DNA of 64,000 bases from Fragaria x ananassa (GCA_034370585.1 CP139763.1:13454001-13518000), one strand, 5' to 3'. Shown: positions 11,290 through 23,209, counted from the first letter of the stretch. Numbers and translations: made by a program. The notes: generated from the letters alone by a model not told the origin.

Positions 11290-11355
11290 TCTACTTGATT
11301 TCATCAGAGGCAAGAAAAGGATATGCAGCCGTTCCTAGACCTAACACAGGAGTAG
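11290..11355 (-). pseudogene. Second aldo-keto reductase N-terminal fragment
   Basis: On the minus strand this reads 'PVLGLGTAAYPFLASDEIK' followed by stops. It is the same N-terminal beta-strand region as the larger remnant at 10345-10895, with different codons. It therefore represents a second, older copy and suggests a former tandem reductase array. Confidence 0.6.
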
Positions 11356-12457
11356 AGGACCTTCGTACGTAATGTAGTGAAAGCTAAAATCTTGTTTTTG
11401 TTTAGCTATCAAATATCTATTCTATCATGTAGGTCTCTTATGTCCTCACAGTAATATCACGACGAAGGACTGATTGACCTGCCCAAAAAGCAAGAGGAAG
11501 AGGAAAAAAAAAGAAAAAAAAAGCTTATCATATGATTCATATTCTCGGTACTTATTAATAAGAGCATTTTCACCATGTTTTACTTGTTTCTATGGGATTC
11601 ACTCAACCAACACACATCATCCATTTAGTAAGAAACTTCAATCAGTTATCTAAGTCAATCTCTGAATCTCACTTTGGCTTCACGTCACTTGCCTCGACTC
11701 TGGGTCGATATCCTCTAACAGAACTACATTAGCTAGGGCTTCAGCCATGCTCTGGGAGTAGCTTGAAATGATCGAAAATGAAAATGAGAATGTAGAATAT
11801 TGGATTGTGTTATATGCCTATGTTATTCCTCCCACTCTATACAGGCTTGATCAATGATCTCACAAAGTAATTGATACATGAGTTTGTGAAGAAGGCAAAG
11901 AGCGCAAATCCTCTGTAAAGGAGATGCTCTCACGTACCAACACCTTCATATTAGTAAATATAAATAACCTGGTTGATGACTGATGAACTTTACGTTTAAT
12001 CAAGTCTTATAGTAGCGATCCTTTGTGCCATCCACCACATCGAACTCTGGTTCATACATTACATCACAGCTAGCGTAGAAGATATTGACCATGATGAATG
12101 ACCAACAGAACCAGTTCAAAGGCTCATCCTTTCAATGTGATTTGTAGTAATTTGTAATGTTGTTGAATTGTTCACCGTACCTATCCTCAGTATGCTTACA
12201 CATCATTTCATTTTTGTTTTATTGTTGGATGGCCTAATTTGTAAACAAATATGTCATCTAGTTGGATAAGGAAATTAGTGGAGCATATTTAAGTAAGTAG
12301 ATTACCTAGTTGGATAATTCCTAGACCACGTTACTTTTGTACTCGATGTTGCAAGTATTCATCTATAAATAGACTCATTTTCATTATTAGGTTGTACTCT
12401 CTCAACGGCTACCATTTCTATTAACCTAAACGCTTAACTCTCTGCAACTCTTCCAAG
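11356..12457. other. Intergenic sequence
   Basis: AT-rich intergenic DNA with an A-rich tract near 11510. Just before the F-box pseudogene there is a promoter-like segment ('tctataaatagactc' at about 12360, a TATA-box-like TATAAATA). I see no coding exon. Confidence 0.4.
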
Positions 12458-13240
12458 ATGCCCCCTCTTTCAAAAAGAAGATCGACAAAGCTTCCATGGG
12501 AAGTCCTTGACCTTGTTTCTAACCATCTCGACCCTAAAACCCTAGCCACATCCTGTTGCGTCTCCAAGACATGGTTCACTTGCATTTCCTCCGACCGCAT
12601 GTGGCAGCCCATTTGCACCACCCATTTCCCTTCTCTAGCTCTCTTACAACCTGAAGCTCATCAACCCCTCCCTTCCCTACTACCGCCTCTAAGCCATGGC
12701 CTCCGACGCCGCCAAACGCCGCTCACAGACCCCCTCCAAACCCTCCCTCACCCTCCACGACCTCATCTTCACCGTCAACGTCTTCAGCCACAACAAAGTT
12801 CTCTTCAGTCTTGAAAAACCCGGGGACGAGCTAGTCGTGGATGGCAATGGTGTTTTCAAGTTCGATATTGACGTCGATAACTACGAACTTGAAGCTGTGG
12901 CGTCGGAGTTGGTGAGAATTACGTGGAATGTGGTGTTGAAAGGGCGGAGAGGGGGTATTTAATATGATGGAATCATGCAAAGGGAAGAGAGGTGTCGACG
13001 ACTGGTGGTTCTCGGAGGAGCTGCCTTTGCCGGGGTGTTGCTCGAGCCTCGTCGATAGTGGTGTGGTGGCGGAGTTGAGGTTGGTGTTGACTGATGAATC
13101 CAAAATGGGTGGAAACAACGTTGATCATGTTGCGCGGATTAACAAAGTCAGCGTGGGGATGTTCAATACAGCAAATTAAGTTGAGATATGTCGGTGTCGA
13201 TGATGGTTTCAGATACTTGCAACACTTTCTTTGTTATTGA
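12458..13240 (+). pseudogene. F-box protein pseudogene
   Basis: The N-terminus carries an F-box (residues about 11-50: 'LPWEVLDLVSNHLDPKTLA', 'CVSKTWF', 'DRMWQPIC'), which would bind SKP1 in an SCF ubiquitin ligase. The downstream region ('SLTLHDLIFTVNVF', 'ELVRITWNVVLKG', 'WWFSEELPLPGCC', 'LRYVGVDDGFRYLQHFL') resembles plant F-box proteins of the At5g39250 kind, from memory only. It is broken by a frameshift near 12655, TAA at 12690-12692, an extra G in the run 12952-12956, and another frameshift near 13175. Conserved protein on both sides of every break indicates recent death. A TATA-like box lies about 100 bp upstream. Confidence 0.75.
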
Positions 13241-14024
13241 GACAACATGTGTAGGGTTTAGTTTCTCTTAGTTTTCACTCATGTATATATGAAACACTAT
13301 GTATTTGCTACTGTCTTCGCGATTGTGTTGTGGTAATTTAATTTAATTTTTTTAGGAATATCAAAATGATATATTAATAATTCTCAAGTCAGATATGGTC
13401 ATTATATATCCTCCTTCTACCGACTATGGATAGATAAAAAATTTGTGACAGAATCATAGTGATACATAGAATAGACCCCTCATTCGACAATACCCATGCT
13501 CACCTATTTAAGCGAGCCTATTACTAATGCATGACACTGATAGGACACCGTAGTAGGCCAAATTCAAATAAACTAAATTTTCTCTTTGCCCTTACTAGTA
13601 GGGCTAGGAGATGAGGCTGATAAACAAAATTGAGTGTTGAAGGCTCCTCAGATTTCTTACAAGTGTGTTGCTTCTTGTTTTTGCTTCCAATATGACGTCC
13701 AAACTTCCTCTTATAAGTCACCGGAACCTCCACAAGACAAGAACTATATAATAAACAGTTATTCTGGTTCTTTACGTCATTTCTTGTATAAATCAAATTT
13801 TTGATTTTTGCTTGAAGATATGAGATATTTCTTTGTATGTTTAATTGACTATAACCCTCATTTCATGTTTTAATTGAATTGAATTTCAAAATATTCCCTA
13901 GAAAAAATGATATATTTTCTTGTATATTTATTTACAAATCAGCACAAGCAGGTACAAAGCACTAGCAGTACTCTAGCGTAAGGCCCATGCACTAAATCAA
14001 AATTCAAAAAGAGAAGGTAAAATA
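13241..14024. other. AT-rich intergenic sequence
   Basis: No supported gene. A minus 90-codon frame (13524-13796) contains a basic 'RKFGRHIGSKNKK' patch, similar to the AT-hook-like tail of plant LINE ORF1 proteins, but too little for a confident call. Confidence 0.35.
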
Positions 14025-15488
14025 CACTACTAGAAAAAAAACATTTCACACAGATTTAATTCTCACATATTGCTTACACTTACGGAAGTCAGTGAGAAAT
14101 ACGAATTGATACAAATAACTGTGTGTAATATAAATTTTGGTCCCACGTTACTTTATGTAATAACAAATGCAACAAAAATATGTGGGAAATTCTATTTGAC
14201 ATGGAATAGAGTGTGCGTGATATTAACAATTCACACAGTATTCTGTGTGTATATTATATACACAGATATATATGAGAATGAAATATTATTATATTAAAAA
14301 AAATTATTTTTTCACCTATATGAACAATATATTCACAGTATTCCGTAACAAAAAATTTTAACCACTTATATCCGTGTGAAATTTAAAATACACAATTAAA
14401 CGTGTAAAATATTGACACAGATATCCGGGTCAAAAAATAAACTACACACAGAATTCCGTGGCTGAAAGTTTCTCACACAGATATCTGTGTGAATGGTTAT
14501 TACACAGAAATCTATTTAAAATATAGAAACAGATGTCAGTTTGAAAAGACCTCATGTATACGAATTTCCGTGTGAAAGTTGCCTCGTTTCAAATCCTCAT
14601 CTAGATTTTTTTTTCAAATCCTCATCTAGATTGTCATCTCTTTTAAAGACAACTTCATCTCTCTTCTCTTTATTCTCATCTCACTCATCTGCTTCATCAC
14701 TTTTTTTAGTCTTTGATTATCATTTGCTGACTTCATACTCTTCTCCGTTTTTAGATTGCATGATTCGATCCTCTTCCTTATGGTTGATCCCCAGATCTAC
14801 ACTTCCCAACTCATGAGATATCCCTTAAGTCCCATATTTCACCCAGATCTACTTGATTGTCCTCATCATTCTCTTCTTCTTCTTATTTATTTGCTCAAAG
14901 GTATGTTTTACTTATCCTGATCCGGATCTACTTGTGAGCTTCCTTTTTCTTATCGATGTGTTTATTGTTATTGTTTTGTGTCCATTTTCTAGTGAAGTCG
15001 TCCGAGACTTACCTGAAGCTCAAGAAGAGAGACAACGACAACGAGATCTGGATCGGCAAGACATCGATTCGGCATAGGTTTCTCTTTCTTTTTTCCAAGA
15101 CAGATAATTATATATATAGAGGGAACTTGTTTCACAGATCTATAGTAGAGCAAATTCATCAATATATGGTTGTGATTTTTCGTTTTTGGTATCAATCTAA
15201 TGGAAAGGAGTTCTTGTTTTGTTATGGGTACAATGTCGATTGTGAATTCAATTTATGTGTTTCGATTCAGTCTTTGAGATTGCAAAATTATCAAAAATAA
15301 TAATTGACACCATTTTTTTTTGCTATTCCAGAGCTAATCAATTATTGGATAGGTTCACACTATTTTATTGAAATGTTCATGAAAAAAATCAGTTTCAGAT
15401 GTATTTGATAATTGATTTGTAGAAATTTTTTTTTTTGAATTCTGTGTGAAAATTGTAATCTGTATGAAAATTCATTTTTCTAGTAGTG
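14025..15488. mobile_element. Nonautonomous CACTA transposon with ATA target duplication
   Basis: Ends are CACTACTAGAAAAA (14025) and its inverse TTTTTCTAGTAGTG (to 15488), flanked by the 3-bp duplication ATA (14022-14024 and 15489-15491). The first 550 bp are a subterminal array of CACAGA/TCTGTGTG-type words in both orientations, the kind of sites CACTA transposases bind. The interior encodes no transposase. The 1464-bp length and absence of transposase make it nonautonomous. Confidence 0.85.
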
Positions 15489-16337
15489 ATAATTTTAAAA
15501 GACTATAACCCTTGTTAATTTGTTGTATAAATAGAACTAAAATATGTGTCAATTATTTGTGCTACTCTGATCAAATTAGTGGTTAGACTTTGAATCTTAA
15601 TGCATTTGAGAATCATGAATATTTCTTTGCTCGCAGAAGGCCAAGATGAAAAAGTGCATGATGCTGGCACTGCATTTCCTAATATAGGCTTCAATAACAT
15701 CAAATCAATGATTTACCAGACCAAGGAAATAATAAGGTAATACTTCATTGAACCACTTTAGAGATTATCAAAATTATTTACGCATTAGATAGTGATGATA
15801 AATGAGTAGTGCTGATAATCACTTATAATAATCCACTTCCTTTTATCTTAAAGATTGATGGTAAGATTGGTTGGGTTGATGTTGTTGGTAGTGTCATTAT
15901 GCTATGGTTGTGGTGTCATGTCCAGGGACTATAGGTTTAAAGTCGATGTTTTCTTGTTGTCAATATAATAGGAGGTTGAATGTGCATATATATTGGCGGT
16001 TTTGACAAATAATGTTTGAAAGTGTTGTTTCTTTTTTAGGTTGATTGTAAGGATGTATTGAGTCTTCTGGACTAGGTTAGGTTATTGTTGAACCCTTCTC
16101 AGTTTTTGTCCAATTATATACTAATTAACGAGATCTATGATCTTGTTAGTCTTCTGGGTATTTTTATTTTTTTTATTTGTTAAATATTTATCTTAATGCA
16201 ATTTAACTCAAAGATGTATTTTTATTTTCATTCCTTTTATGATTAAAGAACTTAAATATTTTCGGCTAATTTTTTGAACTGTTTAAAGTTTATAATGATA
16301 TGAACTTTAATGTGTGTGTATATATATATACACACAT
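15489..16337. other. AT-rich intergenic sequence
   Basis: No gene seen. It ends in a self-complementary TGTGTG(TA)nCACACA stretch at about 16312-16336 that abuts the next transposon. Confidence 0.4.
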
Positions 16338-16437
16338 GGCCCTTCTAATGAGGGATCCTGTTTTTTTGTCTAATTTGAGGGATAGACTCTTTACCATTAG
16401 ATTAGCTTTAATGATAATGTATGGCTAAGATTAAAAC

Positions 16438-17526
16438 TAGGGGTGGGCATAAAACCCGAAAAAAAAAAAAAAAACCGGACCGGATCGGAAGGACCGACCA
16501 GGCCGGGGCCGGCCTTTTATACGGGCCATCATCCATTTTCTGCCATTTCGGGCCGGGCCTTTCTTCACACGGGCCGGGCCTGGGCCCTAAGTTTCTATAA
16601 CATTTTAGGCCCGAAAGCCCGACATACTTATGTGTCACTGTATAATCGAATAATTTAGCAGTCCCATATTAGTAACATAGACTCAACCACACTAGATTAT
16701 TCAAATTTTAACCAGACCATGTCAAAGTGTCAAACCCTAAAAGTCCTAATTCCTAAACCAAATTCGATCGAACCTCTTTGAAACAAAGTTAAGACGCTGT
16801 GCGGCTGCGCCTCTCGAGTCTCGACGCCGCTGTCGACTCCTCTACACCTCTCGACGTCGCGACGCCTGTGAGGCTGTGCGGCTGCACCTCTCTTCCTCTC
16901 GACGCGACGTCTCAGTCCTTATCACAAACCAAGTCGCCCAGACGCCTTAGTCCTCTCGACGCCTTAGGCCTCACCACAAACCAAGTCGCCCAGACGCCTC
17001 AGCCCCCTTTTCTCGTCTTGTTTCCCTTCCAATTTACTTCGTCTCAATCTTTAACGACCTAACCAAATCGTCGAACTCTAATCCTTATCAAACCAGAGCA
17101 CCTCTGTATATTCATTCCTCAGTCCATGTCGAATCGGCGCCAGTGAATTGGTATATGAGATCGTCGACTTGATTCACGTTGACTCAGAGCAAAAGCAGGT
17201 CATGAATCAGCGGTGGTGAATTGGTATATGAATCGATCTTAATTTCAATAACTATTGAGTTTTGTGTAAAGTTGAGATCTTTCAACAATTTGTTGGTTGA
17301 TTGTGTTGGTTTTCAGATGTTTCTGACTATGAATTGCTGCATTGGAACCAGATGCGGCGGAGTGAAAAAAGCTCGAAAAATCGGCAAGACCAGCTTGGTT
17401 TATGTCGGTCTGGGTTTTTGCCAGTCCCGAAAAATTTTACAGCATAGACCGGCTCACCTGCACAATAGCAGATCCGGGCCCGGGCTTGAAGAATTAGGTG
17501 CCGGTCTGGGACCGTGCCCAGCCCTA
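16438..17526. mobile_element. Nonautonomous hAT element 1 (TSD ATTAAAAC)
   Basis: Termini TAGGGGTGGGCA and TGCCCAGCCCTA are inverse repeats with one mismatch. They are bounded by the exact 8-bp duplication ATTAAAAC (16430-16437, 17527-17534), which is the hAT signature. Subterminal regions are rich in GGCCGGGCC-type words. The interior includes CT-rich sequence but no recognisable hAT transposase. Confidence 0.85.
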
Positions 17527-18366
17527 ATTAAAACATAGTGTTCACAACCTCTTTCATCTTTCATCGCTCTTTCTCTCTTTCTGCCAAACTCAACATCATT
17601 CTGGGTTCTCAAGAATCATCTAATTCACATCTCAACCACTTTATTCTCAAGAATCATCTAATTTGCATCTCTTCTCTGACAGAGCTATTCTGCCTCAACT
17701 TATCCAAAATTTTAAAAAGAACTAGTACAAGTGTACAACCAAGAGTCCAAGACACTCGTCACAAATTTTTCGGGGTTTGGACCCCGAGTTGGAGCTAGGT
17801 CGGGTCAACCGGAACTGGGTCGCGGATGATATTGGAGGAGAGAGAGAAGAGAGAAGGATGCCCAAAATTGGGAATCACGAATGAGATGATTAGAGCCATG
17901 GGGCAATTACAGAGAGTGAAGGGAATTGGTCTGGTTATATGTTAATGTTGAAGCAAAGGGAATATTAGTTGGCTGTGGACTTGTGGCCGTGAATGTAATT
18001 ATCAAAGCTTTAAAAAGTTTGAATCATGGAATCTTAGATGGGGCAGCGAATTGGGATTCAAGAGTGCACTGTTGGAGATGAACTCATCCAATCATCCTTG
18101 AGATCACCTTCACCTCTCAAAAGGGATTGAGAACTTGTAGATTGAGAATATAGGTAACAGAGGTTCAGAATTAGATTCAGAAATCTGGGTAAGTTTTTTA
18201 GAGTTCATTGTTGACGATCTGTTTGGCAGAGAAAGAGAGAAAGAGCGATGAAAGAGGCTGTGAACACTTTGTTTTAATCTCAGCCATACATTATCATTAA
18301 AGCTAATCTAACAGTAGAGAGCCTATCCCTCAAATTAGACAAAAAAAAAGGATCCCTCATTAGAAG

Positions 18367-19330
18367 TAGGGCTGGGCACTTAGTACCGGAATCCTGATCC
18401 CGTACCGGTCCCGTACCGAAAGTTAGCGGGACGGGATGGGATAGGTTTTGAAAATGACAATCCCGTCCCACCCCATCCCGTTATGGTAATGTTGAAACAG
18501 GACGAGACGGTATCGGGACTATCCTGAAAAATCTCGGCCCGTCCCGTAATATTAGAATACCTGATTTTAATCATTTTATATACAAAATCATCCCCCCCAC
18601 TGCAACACACATGCACTTCTCCTCTCTCCCACGTAGGTCTACCCAAAAAAAAAAAACAAACACACATGCTCTTCTCCTTTCGCCGGTACCACCACCACCA
18701 CCACCACCACCACCTCAAATCGATGCCGTAGCTCCTCCGGCCAGTCTCTTCCTCCTCCGCCTCCAACCTCCTCACCTTCCTCTTCCTCTCCCTCCTCATC
18801 TTCTCCTTCCGCACCATCGTAAAAAATGGCACCCACCTCCTCACCGCCTTCATCGACTGCAACCCCTCCCTCAAGTCCCTCCTCTCCCGCCTCGACCTCG
18901 CCGCCTCCCGATCTTCCCCCACCCCCATCGACTCCTCCTCTCCCGCCTCGACCTCGCCGCCACCGCCCCTTCCTCCACCTCACCCGCGTTTGAACCCTCG
19001 ACGATGACTTCTTCTATGGCGACGACGACGATTTCCACTTTGGCGACAACCTCTTCGACTCCCACCGCAAAGGCCCCATAGCAAACCTTTGTAGCTTTAG
19101 AGATGAGAAAGATGAGAAAGATAATAATTCAGAGATGGATATTTTCGTGTTTTTTTTTCTGAGGGTTAATTTTTCAAGATCCCGATCTCGTCCCGGACCC
19201 AAACGGGATCTGGACGTACGAGACAAATTTCTAAAAACGCAATCCCGTGCCGTCCTGTCCCGTTCTTTTATTTTCGGGACATGACGAGATTCACCAAATC
19301 CCGGCCCGTCCCGTCCCGTTCCCAACCCTA
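18367..19330. mobile_element. Nonautonomous hAT element 2 (TSD ATTAGAAG)
   Basis: Termini TAGGGCTGGGCA and TTCCCAACCCTA are bounded by the exact 8-bp duplication ATTAGAAG (18359-18366, 19331-19338). Subterminal CCCGTCCCG repeats match those of the element at 41525-42215. The interior has a (CCA)n tract near 18690-18715 and Pro-rich open frames in several registers, which I treat as low-complexity artefacts. It inserted into the right arm of the inverted-repeat element. Confidence 0.85.
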
Positions 19331-19358
19331 ATTAGAAGGGTCCTATATATATACATAT

Positions 19359-19758
19359 TTTCTCAGGTGCGGATATTCGCATTTATTCTTACGGTGCGGA
19401 TTTCCACTTTACACATTTTTCAATCGAATTTTCAAATCTCCACCGTCTAGTCGTTAGATACTAATGTATAGATTATCTCGGCAAAATTTCAGCCAATTTG
19501 GTTATCATTAAGGCATTCAAACTCGATTAAACCAATAGATGCACATAATTTTGTCGAACTTGAACCGTTCATGTTTATAACAGAAAAATGCAGTTTTGAC
19601 TGCCTGAATGATAACCAAATTGGCTGAAATTTTACAGAGATGATTTATACATTAGTATCTAAATATTAGAAGGTGGAGATGTGAAAATTCGATTGAAAAA
19701 TGAGTGTAAAGTGGAAATCCACACCGTAAGAACAAATGCGGATGTCCGCAGCTGAGAA
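19359..19758. repeat. Fold-back MITE
   Basis: The left arm (19359 to about 19520, starting TTCTCAGGTGCGGAT) is the inverse of the right arm (about 19600-19758, ending ATCCGCAGCTGAGAA) over some 160 bp, with scattered mismatches and a loop of about 80 bp. There is no coding capacity. GCGGAT/ATCCGC ends resemble the element at 37402-37702, suggesting related Mutator-like MITEs. Confidence 0.75.
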
Positions 19759-19776
19759 GGACTGTATATATACAAA

Positions 19777-21126
19777 TGAAAAAACATATTGTCTCACTAC
19801 CCTACATCAAAGAATTTAATGAGAAAAACATCCCCACTAAAGCTCGTCCAATTCAAATGAGTCACGAAATAATGGATTTTTGTAAAAACGAAATTAATGA
19901 TTTACTCAACAAAGATATTATTCGCCCTAGTAAATCCCCTTGGTCTTGCTCAGCGTTCTATGTTCAGAAAAATGTTGAACTTGAAAGAGGGACCCCCCGT
20001 CTGGTTATAAATTACAAACCTCTTAACATTGTTTTAGAATGGATCAGGTATCCCATTCCCAATAAACGAGATCTCATTAACAGATTAAATAGATCTGTTA
20101 TTTTTAGTAAATTTGATATGAAATCAGGTTTTTGGTAAATTCAATTTAGTGAAGCCGACAAATACAAAACTGCATTTGTCACGCCTTTTAGTCATTATGA
20201 ATGGAATGTTATGCCATTTGGATTAAAAAATGCACCTAATGAATTCCAAAACATAATGAACAATATATTCAATCCTTACAGTCACTTCTCCATTGTCTAC
20301 ATAGATGATGTTCTAATCTTTTCTCAATCAATTGATCAACACTGGAAACATTTTCACCAATTCTTTTCCATAATAAAAAACAATGGTCTGGTTATTTCTG
20401 CCTCAAAAATCAAATTATTCCAAACCAACATTCGTTTTCTTGGATTTAACATTCACCAACTCCAAATTAAACCTATTGATAGAGCAATACAATTCGCTGA
20501 CAAATTTTCAGATGTCATTTTAGATAAAAATCAATTACAGAGATTCCTAGGATCTTTGAATTATATAGCAGATTTTTACAAAAACCTTAGGAAACATTGT
20601 AAACCTCTATTCGATAGATTACAAAAAAATCCTTCCCCTTAGACTTCCGTCTATACATCTTTAGTCAAAGAAATTAAGAGTCATGTCAAAACCTTACCAT
20701 GCTTAGGAATCCCTCTTCCCGATTCCTATAAAATAGTAGAAACGGATGCCTCTGAAATAGGTTATGGAGGTATTCTCAAACAACTTTCTCCTAATCATCC
20801 TGAGCAAATTGTTCGTTTTCATTCTGGGATCTGGAATCCAGCCCAAGCAAATTATAGTACTATTAAAAAGAAATTTTATCAATTGTTTTATGTATCAGTA
20901 AATTTCAAGATGGTTTATTAAATCAAAATTTTTTAGTCTGAGTCGATTGTAAAAGTGTTAAAGATATTTTAGAAAAAGATGTTCAAAACATTGTTAGTAA
21001 ACAGATCTTTGCCCGTTGGTAAGCAATTTTAAGTATCTTTGATTTTGAAATTACATTCATTAAAGGCAGTGACAATTATATCCCAGATTTCTTAACTCGT
21101 GAATTTCTACAGGGAGTCACAACATA
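19777..21126 (+). pseudogene. Pararetroviral RT-RNase H remnant, copy A
   Basis: RT blocks are visible at 'LVINYKPLN', 'FDMKSGFW', 'MPFGLKNAP' and the catalytic YIDDV (about 20300). RNase H follows ('ETDASEIGYGGIL'). The N-terminal part of the polyprotein is missing. Breaks: TAA at 20136-20138 (Gln position in copy B), TAG at 20640-20642 (Trp position in copy B), a one-base loss near 20868 and further stops in the RNase H region. These would have been the replication enzymes of the virus; this copy is inactive. Confidence 0.8.
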
Positions 21127-22443
21127 ATGTCCAGCTCATCAAAAGGGAGAAATCCCGGAAAATCAAAAGCTACGGCTTCCTCTCTAGTCAAGCCAGAATC
21201 AACTGAGTTAAAATCAAACATAGTTCCTTTTACAGGTCATTCTCTTGTTTCTCTAGTCAACCATTATAGTGTTCTTGGCAGCACTCTCAGCCCAAATATG
21301 CCCAGTTACCAATCAGCTTTAGTCAACCAGTTCGACCCTTACAAATCAAGCTCCTCATCTAACCGTCCAGTTACTTATAAAAAATCCTCCTCTTACATTA
21401 TCAGGGTCGAGCATGGCCTATTTTACATTGAACCCACCATGAGTCACCTAAAAAATCCTGTTTCTTTAGTAAAAAGTTATTTTGGTCCAACATCTCATTA
21501 TCCTTCAGGAAAACCCCCATTAGCATTTTATAAAGACATTCTGTATAAAACACAGTCAATTTTCATTAAACCAATCCTTGATCCAAAAGACCAATCCAAG
21601 ATATTATATCATTCCCTTTATATAATCCGAATCCTGTCATTAGCCCAATAGAATGATCCCCCCTCTACTTCACACACTTTAGACACAATCTCATTTACCT
21701 ATTTTGATTACATAGAAACATGGGACAAAATATTCCTCCATCAAACCGAGGATTTCAGTCATTCATGGTTCCTCAATTTCGACAGAAGACTCAATCGCCA
21801 GTTCCCGATGTGGTTTTGCGGTTGGTGGGATGACCATGGTTGCTCTTATGATCTTCTCCCTTCACAACTCCAGAATGCAGTCACCAAATTTACTACAGTC
21901 ATGACATTTTCAGATTATGAGAAAATGTTTTCTCCCACTCTTCAATTCATGGCTAAGTATAAAATTCCTTGGATTCTAAAATAGCAATACAAAATTGAAC
22001 CTGAAGGATACATGGTTACAAGACAAACCCTCGTAAAATGGTGGGATAAATTCGACCCTGAGAGAGTTTTAACTCAATTCAGTGAAGAATTCACAGTTAT
22101 TCCCTCGAGTTCTAAAGCTCCGGTTTTCATTCAACCGGCCCCTCCAATCTCACAGTTAACCTCTCCACCTCCTCAGTCACTATCTTCTCCCAAGAAGATA
22201 AAGCAGTCACCATCCTCTTCCCAGAAGAAAAATGCCTCCAGTTCATCTCCATCTTCTAAAGCAGAAGAGTTAAAAGAATTAGCAAGGCAGTTACTACAAG
22301 AAGCAGCAAATTTATCTACAGATGATGACGAAGAACATTCTCCATCAGATTCATCATCCCACAGTCATCAAAGTTCCTCCAATCCACCAAAAAGTTGGGC
22401 AGATTATGACGACAGTCAAGACCCTTATGCTGAGTTTGATTAA
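21127..22443 (+). pseudogene. Florendovirus-like ORF2 (unknown function), copy A
   Basis: Starts one base-step after the RNase H end and runs in one frame for 438 sense or broken codons, interrupted only by two TAG codons (21649-21651 and 21982-21984), both Trp positions in the other copy. The N-terminal 60 residues are Ser/Lys-rich. The centre is conserved with copy B, with aromatic-rich segments ('VEHGLFYIEP', 'FYKDILYKTQ'). The C-terminus is Ser/Pro-rich then acidic. No domain recognised. ORF2 of florendoviruses is of unknown function. Confidence 0.65.
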
Positions 22444-22793
22444 TTCCAGTCAAGACCATTTCAGTTAACTTTTCCACCGAAATCAACAGTGATTCACGTG
22501 ACAGAAAATCCACTATTCATCAATAGTTACTCAGTGGCAGACAAGTTGCTATTCACCAACAGTCACTTTTTACTATTCATCATTTTTTGTAATCTCTATA
22601 TATAAAGGCCTCCGGCTTCATTTGGAGGGGGCTTCAATTTTTCTCTTCTCCTCCTCTCCTCTCTTCTGATTCTCTCCAGTAAAATACTTGTGTAAACAGA
22701 GCCTTTGCTCTTACATATGCATTAAATATTTATTTGTAAGTTTGTAACTCTGAGTTCATCAATCAAATGTTTTATTTATCTGCTTTCGTCTTT

Positions 22794-22805
22794 TGGTATC
22801 AGAAC
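22794..22805 (+). other. tRNA-Met primer-binding site, copy A
   Basis: TGGTATCAGAAC differs by one base from the consensus complementary to initiator tRNA-Met (TGGTATCAGAGC), which primes minus-strand synthesis in Caulimoviridae. It lies just after the 3' noncoding region, as expected on a circular viral genome. Confidence 0.7.
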
Positions 22806-23209
22806 CAAACGGCCTGATATAGTTATGATTAGTTATTCAAACTACATATAAAGGATAAATAAAACATTTGATTGATCGATGAACTTAGAGTTACAAACTT
22901 ATAAATAAATTTTTAATGCATATGTAAGAGCAAGGGCTTTGTTTACACAAGTATTTTACTGGAGAGAATCAGAAGAGAGGAGAGGCGAAGGAGAGAAAAT
23001 TGAAGCCCCTTTCAAATGAAGCCGGAGGCCTCTATAAATAGAGATTACAAAAGTGGATGAATAGTAAAAAGTGACTGTTGGTGAATAGTAACTTGTCTGC
23101 CACTGAGTAGCTGTTGGTGAATAGTAACTTGTTTGCCACTGAGTAACTGTTGGTCATGTGGATTACTGTTGATTTCAGTGGAAAAGCTGACAGATGGTCT
23201 TGACTGGAA

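Larger units (their letters stand above)
16338..19343. mobile_element. Inverted-repeat (MULE-like) element disrupted by two hAT insertions
   Basis: The left arm starts GGCCCTTCTAATGAGGGATCC (16338). About 100 bp from there to 16437 reappear inverted at 18265-18366 plus 19331-19343. The arm continues after the first hAT: 17530-17600 ('gtgttcacaacctctttcat...') is inverted at about 18190-18290. Removing both hAT insertions restores one fold-back element of about 950 bp. No transposase is visible. Superfamily assignment is tentative because the target duplication is obscured by flanking TA repeats. Confidence 0.6.
19777..22830 (+). mobile_element. Endogenous florendovirus-like copy A (3' half)
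   Basis: Contains, in order, most of an RT, RNase H, a separate downstream ORF, a 3' noncoding region and a tRNA-Met primer-binding site. That order, with an unknown-function ORF2 after a polyprotein, matches endogenous florendoviruses (Caulimoviridae) of flowering plants. It begins abruptly inside RT at 19777. It is tail to tail with copy B, and the two form a near-palindrome around a 73-bp spacer (22781-22853). Family assignment rests on gene order and motifs, not a search. Confidence 0.7.

Noticed and set aside
18611..19081. Pro/Leu-rich 156-codon frame
   Set aside because: Lies in hAT element 2, built on a (CCA)n tract and CT-rich sequence; open in several frames alike.
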